A program made the translations under genes and the position numbers. A stretch of 64,000 nt of DNA from assembly GCF_023715505.1 (NCBI RefSeq), contig NZ_JAMBOH010000006.1, positions 214,733 to 278,732 on the forward strand, given 5' to 3'. Shown here one piece after another: positions 18,115-27,751 of the stretch. The DNA comes from Neobacillus cucumis. GTDB taxonomy: Bacteria; Bacillota; Bacilli; Bacillales_B; DSM-18226. Each line of letters begins with the position of its first letter. Position 1 is the first letter of the stretch. The notes below the pieces were generated by a model that was given only the letters and a program-made list of their open reading frames with translations, was not told the origin of the DNA and made no database searches.

Positions 18115-18879
18115 ATGAAGAAAACAATTACAGTCAGAGGTATTACAATTGGGGAAGGTGCTCCTAAAATTTGTGTTCCGATGGTAGGGACTAGTTTAGC
18201 TCAACTAATAGAGGAGGCAAACTATTTAAACACACTTGATTTGGATGTAGTAGAGTGGCGTGTCGATTTCTTTGAGGATGTCGAACAAATTGAAAAGGTA
18301 ATAGAGGCTTTAAATGAGATTCGAGGAATCCTCACAGAGACCCCTCTTGTTTTTACTTTTCGTAGTGCTAAAGAGGGTGGAGAAAAAGAGGTTAGCACCG
18401 CATACTATTTTGAACTAAATAAAGCGATCGCTGAAACTGGCCTAGCCGATATCGTCGATGTTGAGTTATTTAATGAAGAAAATGATGTTAAGGCGTTAAT
18501 AGAAGCAGCTCATGCACAAAATGTTTTTGTGATTATTTCTAATCATGATTTTCAGACGACTCCTGCAAAAGAGGAGATTATCTCACGTTTATGTAAAGCA
18601 CAAGAACTAGGGGGAGATCTCCCGAAGATCGCTGTAATGCCAACTAGTACGGCTGATGTACTTACATTGTTGGATGCAACCACTACTATGAATGAACAGT
18701 TCGCAGATAGACCGATTATTACTATGTCAATGGCAGGAAAGGGAGTTATCAGCCGCTTAGCTGGAGAATTATTCGGCTCGGCCGTTACTTTTGGAGCTGC
18801 TAAGAAGGCTTCCGCACCCGGGCAGGTAGCGGTTAAGGAACTGCGAAGCGTATTGAATTTGCTCCATACAAGCCTATAA
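18115..18879 (+). CDS. aroD: 3-dehydroquinate dehydratase, type I
   Basis: Converts 3-dehydroquinate to 3-dehydroshikimate through a Schiff base. The 254-residue TIM barrel has VEWRVDFF, the catalytic His in VIISNHDFQTTP, the Schiff-base Lys in DLPKIAVMPTS, and the C-terminal GAAKKASAPGQV that closes over the substrate. The ATG at 18115 follows a GGACTGGGG ribosome binding site; the in-frame ATG at 18076 does not. It is 51 nt behind aroK and shares the transcript up to a terminator. Confidence 0.94.
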   Translation: MKKTITVRGITIGEGAPKICVPMVGTSLAQLIEEANYLNTLDLDVVEWRVDFFEDVEQIEKVIEALNEIRGILTETPLVFTFRSAKEGGEKEVSTAYYFELNKAIAETGLADIVDVELFNEENDVKALIEAAHAQNVFVIISNHDFQTTPAKEEIISRLCKAQELGGDLPKIAVMPTSTADVLTLLDATTTMNEQFADRPIITMSMAGKGVISRLAGELFGSAVTFGAAKKASAPGQVAVKELRSVLNLLHTSL

Positions 18880-18905
18880 ATTACTATTTGGTAGTTAATC
18901 TAATG

Positions 18906-18938
18906 AAGTTCCTGCACATCTCAGGAGCTTTTTTTTTG
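18906..18938 (+). terminator. Intrinsic terminator after aroD
   Basis: AAGTTCCTG and CAGGAGCTT pair around a 7-nt loop, then eight T follow. Confidence 0.92.
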
Positions 18939-18968
18939 CATATAAAATGTATAATCTTACAAAGAATA

Positions 18969-18983
18969 TTGTAAGCGTTTCCA
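18969..18983 (+). promoter_or_regulatory. cre (CcpA) site upstream of argC
   Basis: TTGTAAGCGTTTCCA matches WTGNAANCGNWNNCW at every fixed position. Its centre lies about 95 nt before the predicted argC transcription start, a distance compatible with activation rather than roadblock. The function is inferred. Confidence 0.55.
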
Positions 18984-19034
18984 AAAATAAATAGGATAAT
19001 TTTCAGTAAAAATAAAAAATTAGGCTAATTAACT

Positions 19035-19052
19035 ATTGAATAATTATATAAT
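19035..19052 (+). promoter_or_regulatory. ARG box 1 (AhrC/ArgR operator)
   Basis: ATTGAATAATTATATAAT matches the ARG-box pattern WNTGNATWWWWATNCANW except for one T in place of C. It covers the argC -35 and is separated from box 2 by 2 nt, the usual tandem layout for hexameric ArgR/AhrC. Confidence 0.85.
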
Positions 19053-19064
19053 GGTATGTATAAT
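19036..19064 (+). promoter_or_regulatory. Sigma-A promoter of the arg operon
   Basis: TTGAAT, a 17-nt spacer and TATAAT. Both ARG boxes overlap it, so bound AhrC would exclude RNA polymerase when arginine is plentiful. Confidence 0.75.
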
Positions 19065-19072
19065 AATTCATT
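19055..19072 (+). promoter_or_regulatory. ARG box 2 (AhrC/ArgR operator)
   Basis: TATGTATAATAATTCATT agrees with WNTGNATWWWWATNCANW at all positions and covers the argC -10 and start region. Confidence 0.9.
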
Positions 19073-19098
19073 ATAAAAGCGACTTGGGAGTGGAAGAA

Positions 19099-20136
19099 AT
19101 GAAAGCTGCAATTATCGGTGGAACAGGTTATGGATCAATTGAGTTAGTCAGGTTAATTAATAAGCACCCATACTTGGAGATTGGTTCAGTTGTATCCAAC
19201 TCCCAAGCTGGAGTTAGTTTTAGTGATGTGTATCCACATCTTTCCCACGTTGTTGATCAAACACTTGAAACATTTAATGCTGATAGATTAAGTGAAGAAA
19301 ATGACATTGTTTTTCTCGCTACCCCTTCAGGTGTGAGCAGCAAACTTGTACCACAGCTGCTTGAAAAAAGAATCAAGTGTATTGACCTATCCGGAGATTT
19401 CCGGTTGAGGTCTGCTGAAGAGTACGAGAATTGGTATAAACACGCATCACCGGAAGAGATGTACTTAAAACAGGCAGTCTACGGTTTGAGTGAAATCTAT
19501 AAAGAGAAAATCAGGCAGTCAACTTTAATTGCTAATCCCGGCTGCTATCCAACAGCAACAAATCTTGGTCTTTTACCCATACTTAAATCAAAATTAGCAG
19601 ATGAAAAATCGATTATTATTGATGCTAAATCAGGAGTATCTGGTGCGGGAAGAAGCTTGTCATTAACTTCCCATTACTCAGAGATTAATGAAAATATTAA
19701 AGCTTATAAACTAGGAAAACATCAGCATATCCCTGAAATAGAACAAGTTTTGTCAGATGAGAGTGGTAATCCTATTACCGTTACCTTTACTACACATCTT
19801 GTTCCAATGACAAGGGGAATCATGTGCACGATGTATGTGAATCTAAAAGAAAAAATTTCAACCAAAAAAGTTATTGATTTATATAAACAATTTTATCAAG
19901 AATCTCATTTTATAAGAGTACGCCAGGAAGGAAATATACCCGCAACAAAAGAAGTTATGGGATCAAACTTTTGTGATATTGGCTTGCATGTGGATGAGCG
20001 AACTAATCGGTTAACTGTCATCTCAGTTATCGACAATTTAGTTAAAGGGGCTGCAGGTCAAGCGATTCAAAACGCCAATCTAATGAATGGCTGGGATGAT
20101 CAAACTGGGCTCACTGATTTACCAATATATCCATAA
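19099..20136 (+). CDS. argC: N-acetyl-gamma-glutamyl-phosphate reductase
   Basis: Third step of arginine synthesis: NADPH reduction of N-acetylglutamyl phosphate to the semialdehyde. The 345-residue protein has GGTGYGSIELVRL for NADP binding, the catalytic Cys149 in NPGCYPTA, and HQHIPEIEQ with the active-site His. The ATG at 19099 follows GGGAGTGG; the longer frame from 19036 would start inside the operator. It is the first gene of the argCJBD-carAB-argF cluster. Confidence 0.95.
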   Translation: MKAAIIGGTGYGSIELVRLINKHPYLEIGSVVSNSQAGVSFSDVYPHLSHVVDQTLETFNADRLSEENDIVFLATPSGVSSKLVPQLLEKRIKCIDLSGDFRLRSAEEYENWYKHASPEEMYLKQAVYGLSEIYKEKIRQSTLIANPGCYPTATNLGLLPILKSKLADEKSIIIDAKSGVSGAGRSLSLTSHYSEINENIKAYKLGKHQHIPEIEQVLSDESGNPITVTFTTHLVPMTRGIMCTMYVNLKEKISTKKVIDLYKQFYQESHFIRVRQEGNIPATKEVMGSNFCDIGLHVDERTNRLTVISVIDNLVKGAAGQAIQNANLMNGWDDQTGLTDLPIYP

Positions 20137-20207
20137 GTTAAAACTAATAAATTACTAGTTAAATAGCCCGGTTAAATGCCAAGGGAATCTTAAGGGGGAA
20201 AAGGAAA

Positions 20208-21437
20208 TTGACACAAGCCACATCAACCAACAAAATCGTTATACTTGGAAATGAGAGTGTAACCTTACCAAAAGGGTATAAGGCCGGTGGTATGCATTGC
20301 GGAATTAAGAAGAAGCGCCTTGATTTAGGATATATCGTATCGGATGTCCCAGCCGCAGTTGCGGGAGTTTATACAACTAATATTTTTCAGGCTGCACCAC
20401 TTATCGTAACCCAAGAAAGTATAGCAAAAGAAAATAAAATCCAAGCAATACTTGTAAACTCCGGAAATGCTAATGCCTGTACAGGCGAGCAGGGTTTACT
20501 TGATGCAGCAGAGATGCAAAAAAAATTCGCAGACGAGTTAGGCGTACAACAGCATCTTGTGGCAGTTACTTCAACGGGAGTAATCGGTGAATTGCTACCA
20601 ATGGATTGTATTAATACTGGAATAAAACAAATCCTCCAATCGGAATATGAACAAGAGGAAAATTTTAAACAAGCTATTTTAACAACTGATACTTGTATCA
20701 AACAAATTGGTGTTCAATTAACAATAGATGGAAAGACCATTTCAATCGGCGGTGCTGCAAAAGGCTCCGGGATGATTCATCCGAATATGGCCACCATGCT
20801 CGGCTTTGTAACAACCGATGCAAACATAGCTCAAGAGGACTTATTAGCAGCTCTTAAGGATGTAACAAATCAAACTTTTAATATGATTACGGTCGATGGC
20901 GATACAAGTACCAATGATATGGTGCTGGTTATGGCAAACGGTTTAGCGGGCAATGAACAGCTAACAAAAGAACATCCAGACTGGGACTGTTTTGTGGATG
21001 GCTTAGGTATTGTCTGTAAGGAACTTGCCAAAAAGATTGCTAGAGACGGTGAAGGTGCAACAAAGCTTGTTGAAATCCAAGTAAGTGGGGCTTTCAGCAC
21101 AAATGCAGCTAAAACGGTCGGCAAATCAATTATTTCTTCTAATCTCGTTAAAACAGCAATCTATGGAACAGACCCTAACTGGGGAAGAATTGTCACAGCT
21201 GCTGGATACAGCGGTGTACCAATTGAACCAAATTTATTAGAAGTTTCAATCGGTCAATATAAAGTGTTTGAAAAGGGCTTACCGTGTCCAATCGTTGAAG
21301 AAGAGGTAAAAAGCTACTTAGAACAAGAGAACGTTGTTATATATGTTAACTTAAATCAGGGTGACTACAGTGCAACGGCCTGGGGATGCGATCTTACTTA
21401 TGATTATGTAAAAATTAATGCATCCTACCGCACTTAA
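20208..21437 (+). CDS. argJ: Bifunctional ornithine acetyltransferase / N-acetylglutamate synthase
   Basis: Recycles the acetyl group from acetylornithine to glutamate and in the bifunctional form can also use acetyl-CoA. It is an Ntn-fold self-cleaving enzyme: HPNMATMLGF contains the Ala195-Thr196 scissile bond, and Thr196 becomes the N-terminal nucleophile of the beta chain. LVNSGNANACTG and TDPNWGRI are further signatures. The start is TTG behind a purine-rich AAGGGGGAAAAGGAA. The 409 residues are standard. No argA-like gene lies in the cluster, which fits the bifunctional type. Confidence 0.95.
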   Translation: MTQATSTNKIVILGNESVTLPKGYKAGGMHCGIKKKRLDLGYIVSDVPAAVAGVYTTNIFQAAPLIVTQESIAKENKIQAILVNSGNANACTGEQGLLDAAEMQKKFADELGVQQHLVAVTSTGVIGELLPMDCINTGIKQILQSEYEQEENFKQAILTTDTCIKQIGVQLTIDGKTISIGGAAKGSGMIHPNMATMLGFVTTDANIAQEDLLAALKDVTNQTFNMITVDGDTSTNDMVLVMANGLAGNEQLTKEHPDWDCFVDGLGIVCKELAKKIARDGEGATKLVEIQVSGAFSTNAAKTVGKSIISSNLVKTAIYGTDPNWGRIVTAAGYSGVPIEPNLLEVSIGQYKVFEKGLPCPIVEEEVKSYLEQENVVIYVNLNQGDYSATAWGCDLTYDYVKINASYRT

Positions 21438-21449
21438 GGGAGGACAAAA

Positions 21450-22247
21450 ATGAAATATTTAGTCATTAAGTGTGGCGGAAGTGTGTTAGAAAATCTGCCA
21501 AGATCCTTTTATGAGGATATCGTAAAAATGCATACATCTAGTGAGTGGACGCCCATTATTGTTCATGGCGGGGGCCCATTAATTACGTCTTTACTAAAAA
21601 GCTTAAACGTTGAAACCAAATTTGTGAATGGATTAAGAGTAACTGACCATCAAGTGTTAGACGTAGTCGAAATGGTTTTAAGCGGATCGGTCAATAAACA
21701 AGTGGTTAGAAACCTTGTAGAAGTAGGTGGAAACGCGATAGGAATTAGCGGCGTTGACGGTGGATTACTAAAGGCTGTGCCAACAGCTGATGCAAAAACC
21801 TTAGGTTTTGTTGGAGAAGTGGTAGAAGTCAATCACAGCATCATCGAAGGCATTATAAACCAAGGATTTATCCCGGTTATATCTCCTGTAGGAATTGATG
21901 CAGGTGGGCAGCGTTACAATATAAATGGTGATATTGCTGCCTCAGCCATTGCCAAGGCATTAGAAGCAAACCTATGCTTCATCAGTGATATTCCGGGAAT
22001 CTTAGTTGACAAGAATGGGGTAAAAACAAAGCTTGATAAGGTCTCAAAGACCATAATTGAACAAATGATCCTAGAACAAACCATTTATGGAGGGATGATT
22101 CCAAAGGTCAAAGCCGCGATTGACGGTCTTGTTCACAACATCCCTGAAGTAGGAATCATTAATGGGTTTGAGAAAAATAGTCTGTTAGACTACTCAAACG
22201 GCAAATGCGTCGGTACAAAAATTGTCTTAGAAGAGGAGATAGCCTAA
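21450..22247 (+). CDS. argB: Acetylglutamate kinase
   Basis: Phosphorylates N-acetylglutamate with ATP (amino acid kinase fold). The 265 residues include KCGGSVL with the catalytic Lys at the N-terminus, VHGGGPLI, NGLRVTD and YNINGDIAASAIA with the conserved Asp. It lacks the N-terminal helix found in arginine-inhibited hexameric forms, so feedback is more likely at transcription. AGGGAGGA precedes the ATG by a short spacer; the stop codon overlaps the argD start by one base. Confidence 0.95.
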   Translation: MKYLVIKCGGSVLENLPRSFYEDIVKMHTSSEWTPIIVHGGGPLITSLLKSLNVETKFVNGLRVTDHQVLDVVEMVLSGSVNKQVVRNLVEVGGNAIGISGVDGGLLKAVPTADAKTLGFVGEVVEVNHSIIEGIINQGFIPVISPVGIDAGGQRYNINGDIAASAIAKALEANLCFISDIPGILVDKNGVKTKLDKVSKTIIEQMILEQTIYGGMIPKVKAAIDGLVHNIPEVGIINGFEKNSLLDYSNGKCVGTKIVLEEEIA

Positions 22248-23446
22248 TGGTTAACAATACATCCGTCTCCCTAACCACACCAGTAATGGCCACATACAGT
22301 CGCTTTCCTGTCACATTAGTAAAGGGAAAAGGTAGTTACGTGTGGGACGACGAGGAGAATCAATTCTTAGATTTCACTTCAGGCATAGCCACATGTAACT
22401 TAGGGCATGTTCCCGATCCAGTTAAGGAAAAGCTAGAGGAACAATTGCAAAACCTGTGGCATTGTTCAAATTTATATAACATTCCTAATCAAGAGCAGCT
22501 TGCTGCATTACTAACAGCTAATAGCTGTGGCGATCAGGTTTTTTTCTGTAATAGTGGTGCAGAAGCAAACGAAGCTGCTATTAAACTGGCAAGACGATAC
22601 GCTAATAAAATAAAAGGAAGCAATTCTTCAGAAGTGGTTACCTTTCAACAATCCTTCCACGGAAGAACCTTAGCTACGTTAACTGCAACAGGACAGGAAA
22701 AAATCCAACAGGGCTTTGCACCGCTAATGCCCGGATTCAGCTACCTGCCATTTAATGACGAGGAAGCGTTAGATCAGCTTATCACCCTTAAACCTGCAGC
22801 AGTTTTACTGGAATTGGTTCAAGGTGAAGGCGGAGTTATTCCGGCAAATCAGGAATGGGTGACAAAACTAGCACATATCTGTAAGGAAAATGAGATCCTC
22901 CTGATGGTGGATGAAATCCAAACAGGAATCGGCAGAACGGGAACATTATTTGCCTATGAGCAATATTCGATCGAACCAGATGTGATAAGTATCGCAAAAG
23001 GGTTGGGTTCTGGTTTTCCAATTGGAGCGATTATTGCTAAAGAAGAGGCAGCAAAAGGGTTTGAACCCGGCAGCCACGGCAGTACTTTTGGCGGAAACCC
23101 CTTAGCAACAGCAGCGGGGCTTGCCACAGTGACCCATATTATGGAGAGTAATCTGTTGGAAGATGTTAAGGATACGGTAAATTATCTCGACCAGCAGCTT
23201 CTACAATTAAAAGAGAAGCATTCTTTTATAAAGGAAATTCGCGGTAAAGGTTTCCTAAAAGGATTAGTGGTAGAGATTAATGCTTTGGAAATCGTGCAAA
23301 AGGCGATTGCCAACCATCTCTTAATCTTAACTGCCGGACCAAATGTGGTTCGAATCTTACCGCCATTAACGGTAACAAAAGCGGAGATTGATGAATTTAC
23401 TGTAGCGTTGGAAGAAACATTCCAAAGTATAGAGAAAGGCGTGTGA
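22247..23446 (+). CDS. argD: Acetylornithine aminotransferase
   Basis: Class III PLP aminotransferase that turns N-acetylglutamate semialdehyde into N-acetylornithine. The 399-residue protein shows FCNSGAEANEAAIKLAR, SFHGRTLATLTATGQ, VDEIQTGIGRTG and the PLP lysine (K251) in SIAKGLGSGFPIGA. The ATG at 22247 shares its A with the argB stop codon and has GAGGAG upstream, so translation is coupled. The frame upstream to 22205 is only overlap with argB. Confidence 0.95.
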   Translation: MVNNTSVSLTTPVMATYSRFPVTLVKGKGSYVWDDEENQFLDFTSGIATCNLGHVPDPVKEKLEEQLQNLWHCSNLYNIPNQEQLAALLTANSCGDQVFFCNSGAEANEAAIKLARRYANKIKGSNSSEVVTFQQSFHGRTLATLTATGQEKIQQGFAPLMPGFSYLPFNDEEALDQLITLKPAAVLLELVQGEGGVIPANQEWVTKLAHICKENEILLMVDEIQTGIGRTGTLFAYEQYSIEPDVISIAKGLGSGFPIGAIIAKEEAAKGFEPGSHGSTFGGNPLATAAGLATVTHIMESNLLEDVKDTVNYLDQQLLQLKEKHSFIKEIRGKGFLKGLVVEINALEIVQKAIANHLLILTAGPNVVRILPPLTVTKAEIDEFTVALEETFQSIEKGV

Positions 23447-24528
23447 ATATTTTGGAAAAGGGTTATCTTACTTTGGAAACAGGAGAAGTTTTTGAAGGTA
23501 TACTAATAGGTGCAGAGAAGGACTCTCTCGGAGAGGTCGTTTTTAATACAAGTATGACCGGATATCAGGAGATCATCTCAGACCCATCTTATGCCGGACA
23601 GATTATCACTTTCTGTTATCCAATCATTGGAAACTATGGGATTAATGCATTAGATGATGAAAGTATTTCTCCCGCCTTAGCAGGAGTAGTAATAGGTGAT
23701 TTATGTGAAACACCAAGTCATTATCAATCCATCAATAATTTTTCAGAAAAGCTGAAAATTGCCGGGGTGGCCGGGATTGCCGATGTAGATACAAGACGAC
23801 TTGTCAAAACTATTCGCAGCCGTGGAACGGTAAAAGCCTATCTAGGTAAAGAAAAGGGAATCAAATTGCCTAGCGATCAAAAAGCAACAATGTGGGTGGA
23901 AAAAGTATCTACCAATAAGATTCAATATTTCAAGAATAATGGGCCTCACGTCGTGTTAATGGATTTCGGATATAAAAAGTCTATCCTTCATGCGCTTTTA
24001 GAGGAAAACTGTTCGGTAACGATTGTCCCTTACACAACTACATTTGAGAAAATAAAATCCTTAAATCCAGATGGTATTTTATTAAGTAATGGGCCTGGGG
24101 ACCCCATGCAGTTAAAAGCGTGGTTCCCGGAAATTAAAAAAATCACCCAGGCCTTCCCAACACTTGGAATATGCCTTGGCCATCAGCTGATTGCATTGTC
24201 ATATGGGGCAAAAACTACAAAACTTGCATATGGACACAGGGGCGGAAACCATCCTGTTAAGGAATTGACAACGGGTAAGGTGAAAATTACCGCACAAAAT
24301 CATAGCTATGTTGTTCTGGATGAGAGCATTGATCAAAAGGTATTTAATGTTACCTACCGAAATATCAATGACCAATCGATTGAAGGATTGCAACATAAAT
24401 TGTATCCAATTCAAACCGTTCAATTTCATCCGGAAGCACATCCCGGACCAAGCGACACGGATTATATTTTTAAAGATTTTGTGAGTCAGATCGCATCATT
24501 GGGAGAGAACATTTATGCCGTTAAATAA
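23443..24528 (+). CDS. carA: Carbamoyl-phosphate synthase small subunit, arginine-specific
   Basis: Glutaminase subunit that delivers ammonia to CarB. The class I glutamine amidotransferase domain (from about residue 165) contains LSNGPGDPMQ, the nucleophile Cys in LGICLGHQL, and the His and Glu in QFHPEAHPGP. The N-terminal half has FNTSMTGYQEIISDPSYAGQI. Translation may begin at GTG 23443, overlapping the argD stop as GTGA, or at TTG 23452; both give a normal protein. Its place inside the arginine cluster marks it as the arginine-dedicated enzyme, distinct from the pyrimidine operon copy expected elsewhere. Confidence 0.94.
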   Translation: MNILEKGYLTLETGEVFEGILIGAEKDSLGEVVFNTSMTGYQEIISDPSYAGQIITFCYPIIGNYGINALDDESISPALAGVVIGDLCETPSHYQSINNFSEKLKIAGVAGIADVDTRRLVKTIRSRGTVKAYLGKEKGIKLPSDQKATMWVEKVSTNKIQYFKNNGPHVVLMDFGYKKSILHALLEENCSVTIVPYTTTFEKIKSLNPDGILLSNGPGDPMQLKAWFPEIKKITQAFPTLGICLGHQLIALSYGAKTTKLAYGHRGGNHPVKELTTGKVKITAQNHSYVVLDESIDQKVFNVTYRNINDQSIEGLQHKLYPIQTVQFHPEAHPGPSDTDYIFKDFVSQIASLGENIYAVK

Positions 24529-27500
24529 AAATCTAAAAAAAGTACTCGTCATTGGTTCAGGCCCGATTGTAATAGGGCAGGCAGCAGAATTTGACTATGC
24601 CGGCACACAGGCGTGTATCGCCCTAAGGGAAGAGGGACTTGAGGTTGTTCTCGTCAATAACAACCCAGCTACAATTATGACTGACGAAGCAGTTGCAGAT
24701 AAAGTTTATATCGAGCCGCTGAATGTAGAAACAATTGAAAAAATTATCCAAAAAGAAAAACCAGATGGGGTAATCGGTACACTTGGCGGTCAAACTGGAT
24801 TAAATTTAACCGTTGAGCTATTTGAACAAAAAGTTTTAGAGAAATACAGTGTTGAACTTTTAGGGACATCGGTAGCATCCATTAAAAATGGAGAAGACCG
24901 TGAGAGGTTTCGTAACTTAATGTTAAAAATTGGTGAACCAATCCCAGAATCTGAAATCATTCACACCTATGAAGAAGGAGTTCAGTTTGTTCAAAAAATC
25001 GGTTTTCCTGTCATCATCCGCCCTGCCTATACGCTTGGAGGAGAGGGTGGAGGATTCGCCTATAACGAAGAGGAACTTGAACTTGTGCTAAAAAAAGGTT
25101 TAGCCGCAAGCCCTATTCACCAAGTGTTAGTTGAAAAAAGCATTAAAGGCTGGAAAGAAATTGAATATGAGGTCATGAGAGACGCAAATGATACGTGCAT
25201 CATCGTTTGTAATATGGAAAATATGGATCCTGTTGGAGTTCATACTGGAGATTCCATTGTTGTCGCCCCATCACAAACATTAACAGATGTTCAATATCAA
25301 ATGCTGCGTGACGTTTCGATTAAAGTAATAAGAGAGTTAAAGATTATCGGTGGATGTAATATTCAATTTGCACTTCACCCGGAATCCAATCAATACTATA
25401 TTATCGAGGTTAATCCAAGGGTAAGCCGTTCATCGGCGCTTGCTTCAAAGGCCACAGGATACCCGATCGCAAGGATGGCGGCAAAGTGTGCGGTTGGTTA
25501 TCATCTTGATGAGATTGTGAACCCGATAACAGGTAATACGTTTGCTTCTTTTGAGCCAGCGATTGATTATATTGTGGTGAAACTGCCTCGCTTTCCATTT
25601 GACAAGTTCCCTGAAGCAGACCGGACATTGGGGACACAAATGAAAGCAACAGGGGAAGTTATGGCAATCGACCGAACATTTGAAGGAGCTTTAAACAAAG
25701 CGATTCGTTCTATGGAAATGAATGTTTATGGTCTATGTCAAACAGCTTATGAGTCATTAGAAGAATCCTCTTTAATTGAATTGCTTCATATAGCAAATGA
25801 TAAGCGCTTATTTGTCATCGCGGAAGCGTTTAGAAGAGAGTTCACTCTTCAAAAAGTACAACAGCTGACAGAGATTGACCCGTGGTTTTTACACAAAATT
25901 AGCTCAATCGTTGCGTTAGAAAAGGAACTTGCATCCTTTGAATGGAGTACCGTTCCAGTCGACCTGCTTAAAAGAGCCAAAAGAAATAATGTGGCCGATA
26001 AGTTATTAGCGCAAATTTATGAGATCCCGGAAAAACAAGTAAGACACAAGTGGAAAGAACTACAGTGGAAGCCGGGGTACAAAATGGTTGATACTTGTTC
26101 TGCTGAATTTGATGCCATTACACCTTACTATTATTCTACATGGCATGGCAGTGATGAGGTCGAAATTACAGATAGGAAAAAAATTCTTGTCATTGGTTCT
26201 GGTCCAATTCGTATTGGTCAAGGAATCGAATTTGACTATTGTTCTGTTCACGCGGCTAAAGCTCTCAAGAAAAAAGGGTTTGAAGCTGTTGTAATTAATA
26301 ACAACCCTGAAACTGTAAGTACGGACTATTCGGTTGCCGACAGTTTGTATTTTGAACCGCTCGCTGCTGAAGATGTCTTACATGTAATTGAAAAAGAAAA
26401 AGTGGATGGCGTGTTAATCCAGTTTGGCGGCCAAACAGCGATTAATCTTGCGCATGATTTAGAAGAAGAAGGAATTAAGATTTTAGGAACAACGGTTAAA
26501 AATGTTGACCGCTTAGAGGATCGTAAGAGATTTTATCAACTCTTGGATGAATTAGAGATTCCTCACATTGAAGGAAAAACAGTTTCGCAGCCGGATGAAT
26601 TGATAGAAGCAGCTAACTCCTTGGGCTACCCAGTGCTTGTTCGTCCATCCTATGTAATTGGCGGCCAGTCCATGTTTACGATTTTTTCTGAACAAGAGCT
26701 AGTACAGTATATTAACCAGCTCGAAGAAAATTCACATGCTGAAATGTGGCCTCTATTAGTTGATAAGTTCTTACCAGGACTGGAATGTGAAATTGATGTC
26801 ATCTGTGATGGGGAAAATATCGTCGTACCTGGTATCTTTGAACATATTGAAAAAGCAGGGGTTCATTCCGGTGATAGTATTACAGTTTTCCCTCCAATCT
26901 CTTTATCTAGCAATATTAAAGGAACATTAATTGATTATGCAGGCAGAATCGCAAAATCTGCTCCTGTTATTGGTATCATGAATATCCAATTTGTTATCTA
27001 TGATGAAACTGTTTATGTTCTGGAGGTAAATCCGCGTTCATCACGTACAGTGCCGATTATTAGTAAAGTCACCGGCGTTCCGATGATTGAGTGGGCAACA
27101 CGTGTTCAATTAGGTGAATCGTTAACGGAGTTAAGTCAAGATTTAGGATTACTTGCTGAACCTGATTACTTTTCAGTAAAAGCTCCTGTGTTTTCTTCTA
27201 GTAAGCTTAAAGGAGTCGATCATGTACTCGGACCGGAAATGAAGTCCACTGGAGAAGTACTCGGAATCGGCACTACCTATCAGGCAGCACTTCAAAAATC
27301 TGTCCCTTTAATCAATGGAAGCAAGGGAGAAGGTTATCTGCTATGTTCAATTTCTGACAGAGAAAAAACCGATAGTCTTGCTATTTTAAAGGAACTAGTA
27401 AAAGAAGATTACAAGCTTGCGGCTACAGAAGGAACGGCTGAATTTCTAAAGTCCAATGGTCTTTCTGTAGAAATAGTGGTTCAAGACGAAAAAGATTTAA

Positions 27501-27751
27501 ATAATATCTTCCGAAATAAGCCAATTCTGGCCGTTTTTAATATACCAAATCAAGGTCGAAATAAAAATAAATTTGGTTTCCATTTACGTGAGTATGCAGT
27601 CCGCTATAAAGTACCGGTGTTCACACATCTAGATACAATTGAAACCACATTAGGCGTACAAAAGAAGTTTGGGGCTGAATATGAAGTAAGGACCGTTAGT
27701 GAGTATTACAAATATGAGAAAGAAGGTGCCGTTCATGTTAGAAGCAATTAA
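24515..27751 (+). CDS. carB: Carbamoyl-phosphate synthase large subunit, arginine-specific
   Basis: Makes carbamoyl phosphate from bicarbonate, ammonia and two ATP. It has 1078 residues with two homologous ATP-grasp halves: the first starts VLVIGSGPIVIGQAAEFDYAG and the second near residue 555 repeats VIGSGPIRIGQGIEFDY. EVNPRVSRSSALASKATGYP and VLEVNPRSSRTVPIISKVTG are the paired metal-binding stretches. A C-terminal MGS-like regulatory domain remains (about 940-1060). It overlaps carA by 14 nt and argF by 17 nt, so the three are translationally coupled. Confidence 0.96.
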   Translation: MPLNKNLKKVLVIGSGPIVIGQAAEFDYAGTQACIALREEGLEVVLVNNNPATIMTDEAVADKVYIEPLNVETIEKIIQKEKPDGVIGTLGGQTGLNLTVELFEQKVLEKYSVELLGTSVASIKNGEDRERFRNLMLKIGEPIPESEIIHTYEEGVQFVQKIGFPVIIRPAYTLGGEGGGFAYNEEELELVLKKGLAASPIHQVLVEKSIKGWKEIEYEVMRDANDTCIIVCNMENMDPVGVHTGDSIVVAPSQTLTDVQYQMLRDVSIKVIRELKIIGGCNIQFALHPESNQYYIIEVNPRVSRSSALASKATGYPIARMAAKCAVGYHLDEIVNPITGNTFASFEPAIDYIVVKLPRFPFDKFPEADRTLGTQMKATGEVMAIDRTFEGALNKAIRSMEMNVYGLCQTAYESLEESSLIELLHIANDKRLFVIAEAFRREFTLQKVQQLTEIDPWFLHKISSIVALEKELASFEWSTVPVDLLKRAKRNNVADKLLAQIYEIPEKQVRHKWKELQWKPGYKMVDTCSAEFDAITPYYYSTWHGSDEVEITDRKKILVIGSGPIRIGQGIEFDYCSVHAAKALKKKGFEAVVINNNPETVSTDYSVADSLYFEPLAAEDVLHVIEKEKVDGVLIQFGGQTAINLAHDLEEEGIKILGTTVKNVDRLEDRKRFYQLLDELEIPHIEGKTVSQPDELIEAANSLGYPVLVRPSYVIGGQSMFTIFSEQELVQYINQLEENSHAEMWPLLVDKFLPGLECEIDVICDGENIVVPGIFEHIEKAGVHSGDSITVFPPISLSSNIKGTLIDYAGRIAKSAPVIGIMNIQFVIYDETVYVLEVNPRSSRTVPIISKVTGVPMIEWATRVQLGESLTELSQDLGLLAEPDYFSVKAPVFSSSKLKGVDHVLGPEMKSTGEVLGIGTTYQAALQKSVPLINGSKGEGYLLCSISDREKTDSLAILKELVKEDYKLAATEGTAEFLKSNGLSVEIVVQDEKDLNNIFRNKPILAVFNIPNQGRNKNKFGFHLREYAVRYKVPVFTHLDTIETTLGVQKKFGAEYEVRTVSEYYKYEKEGAVHVRSN

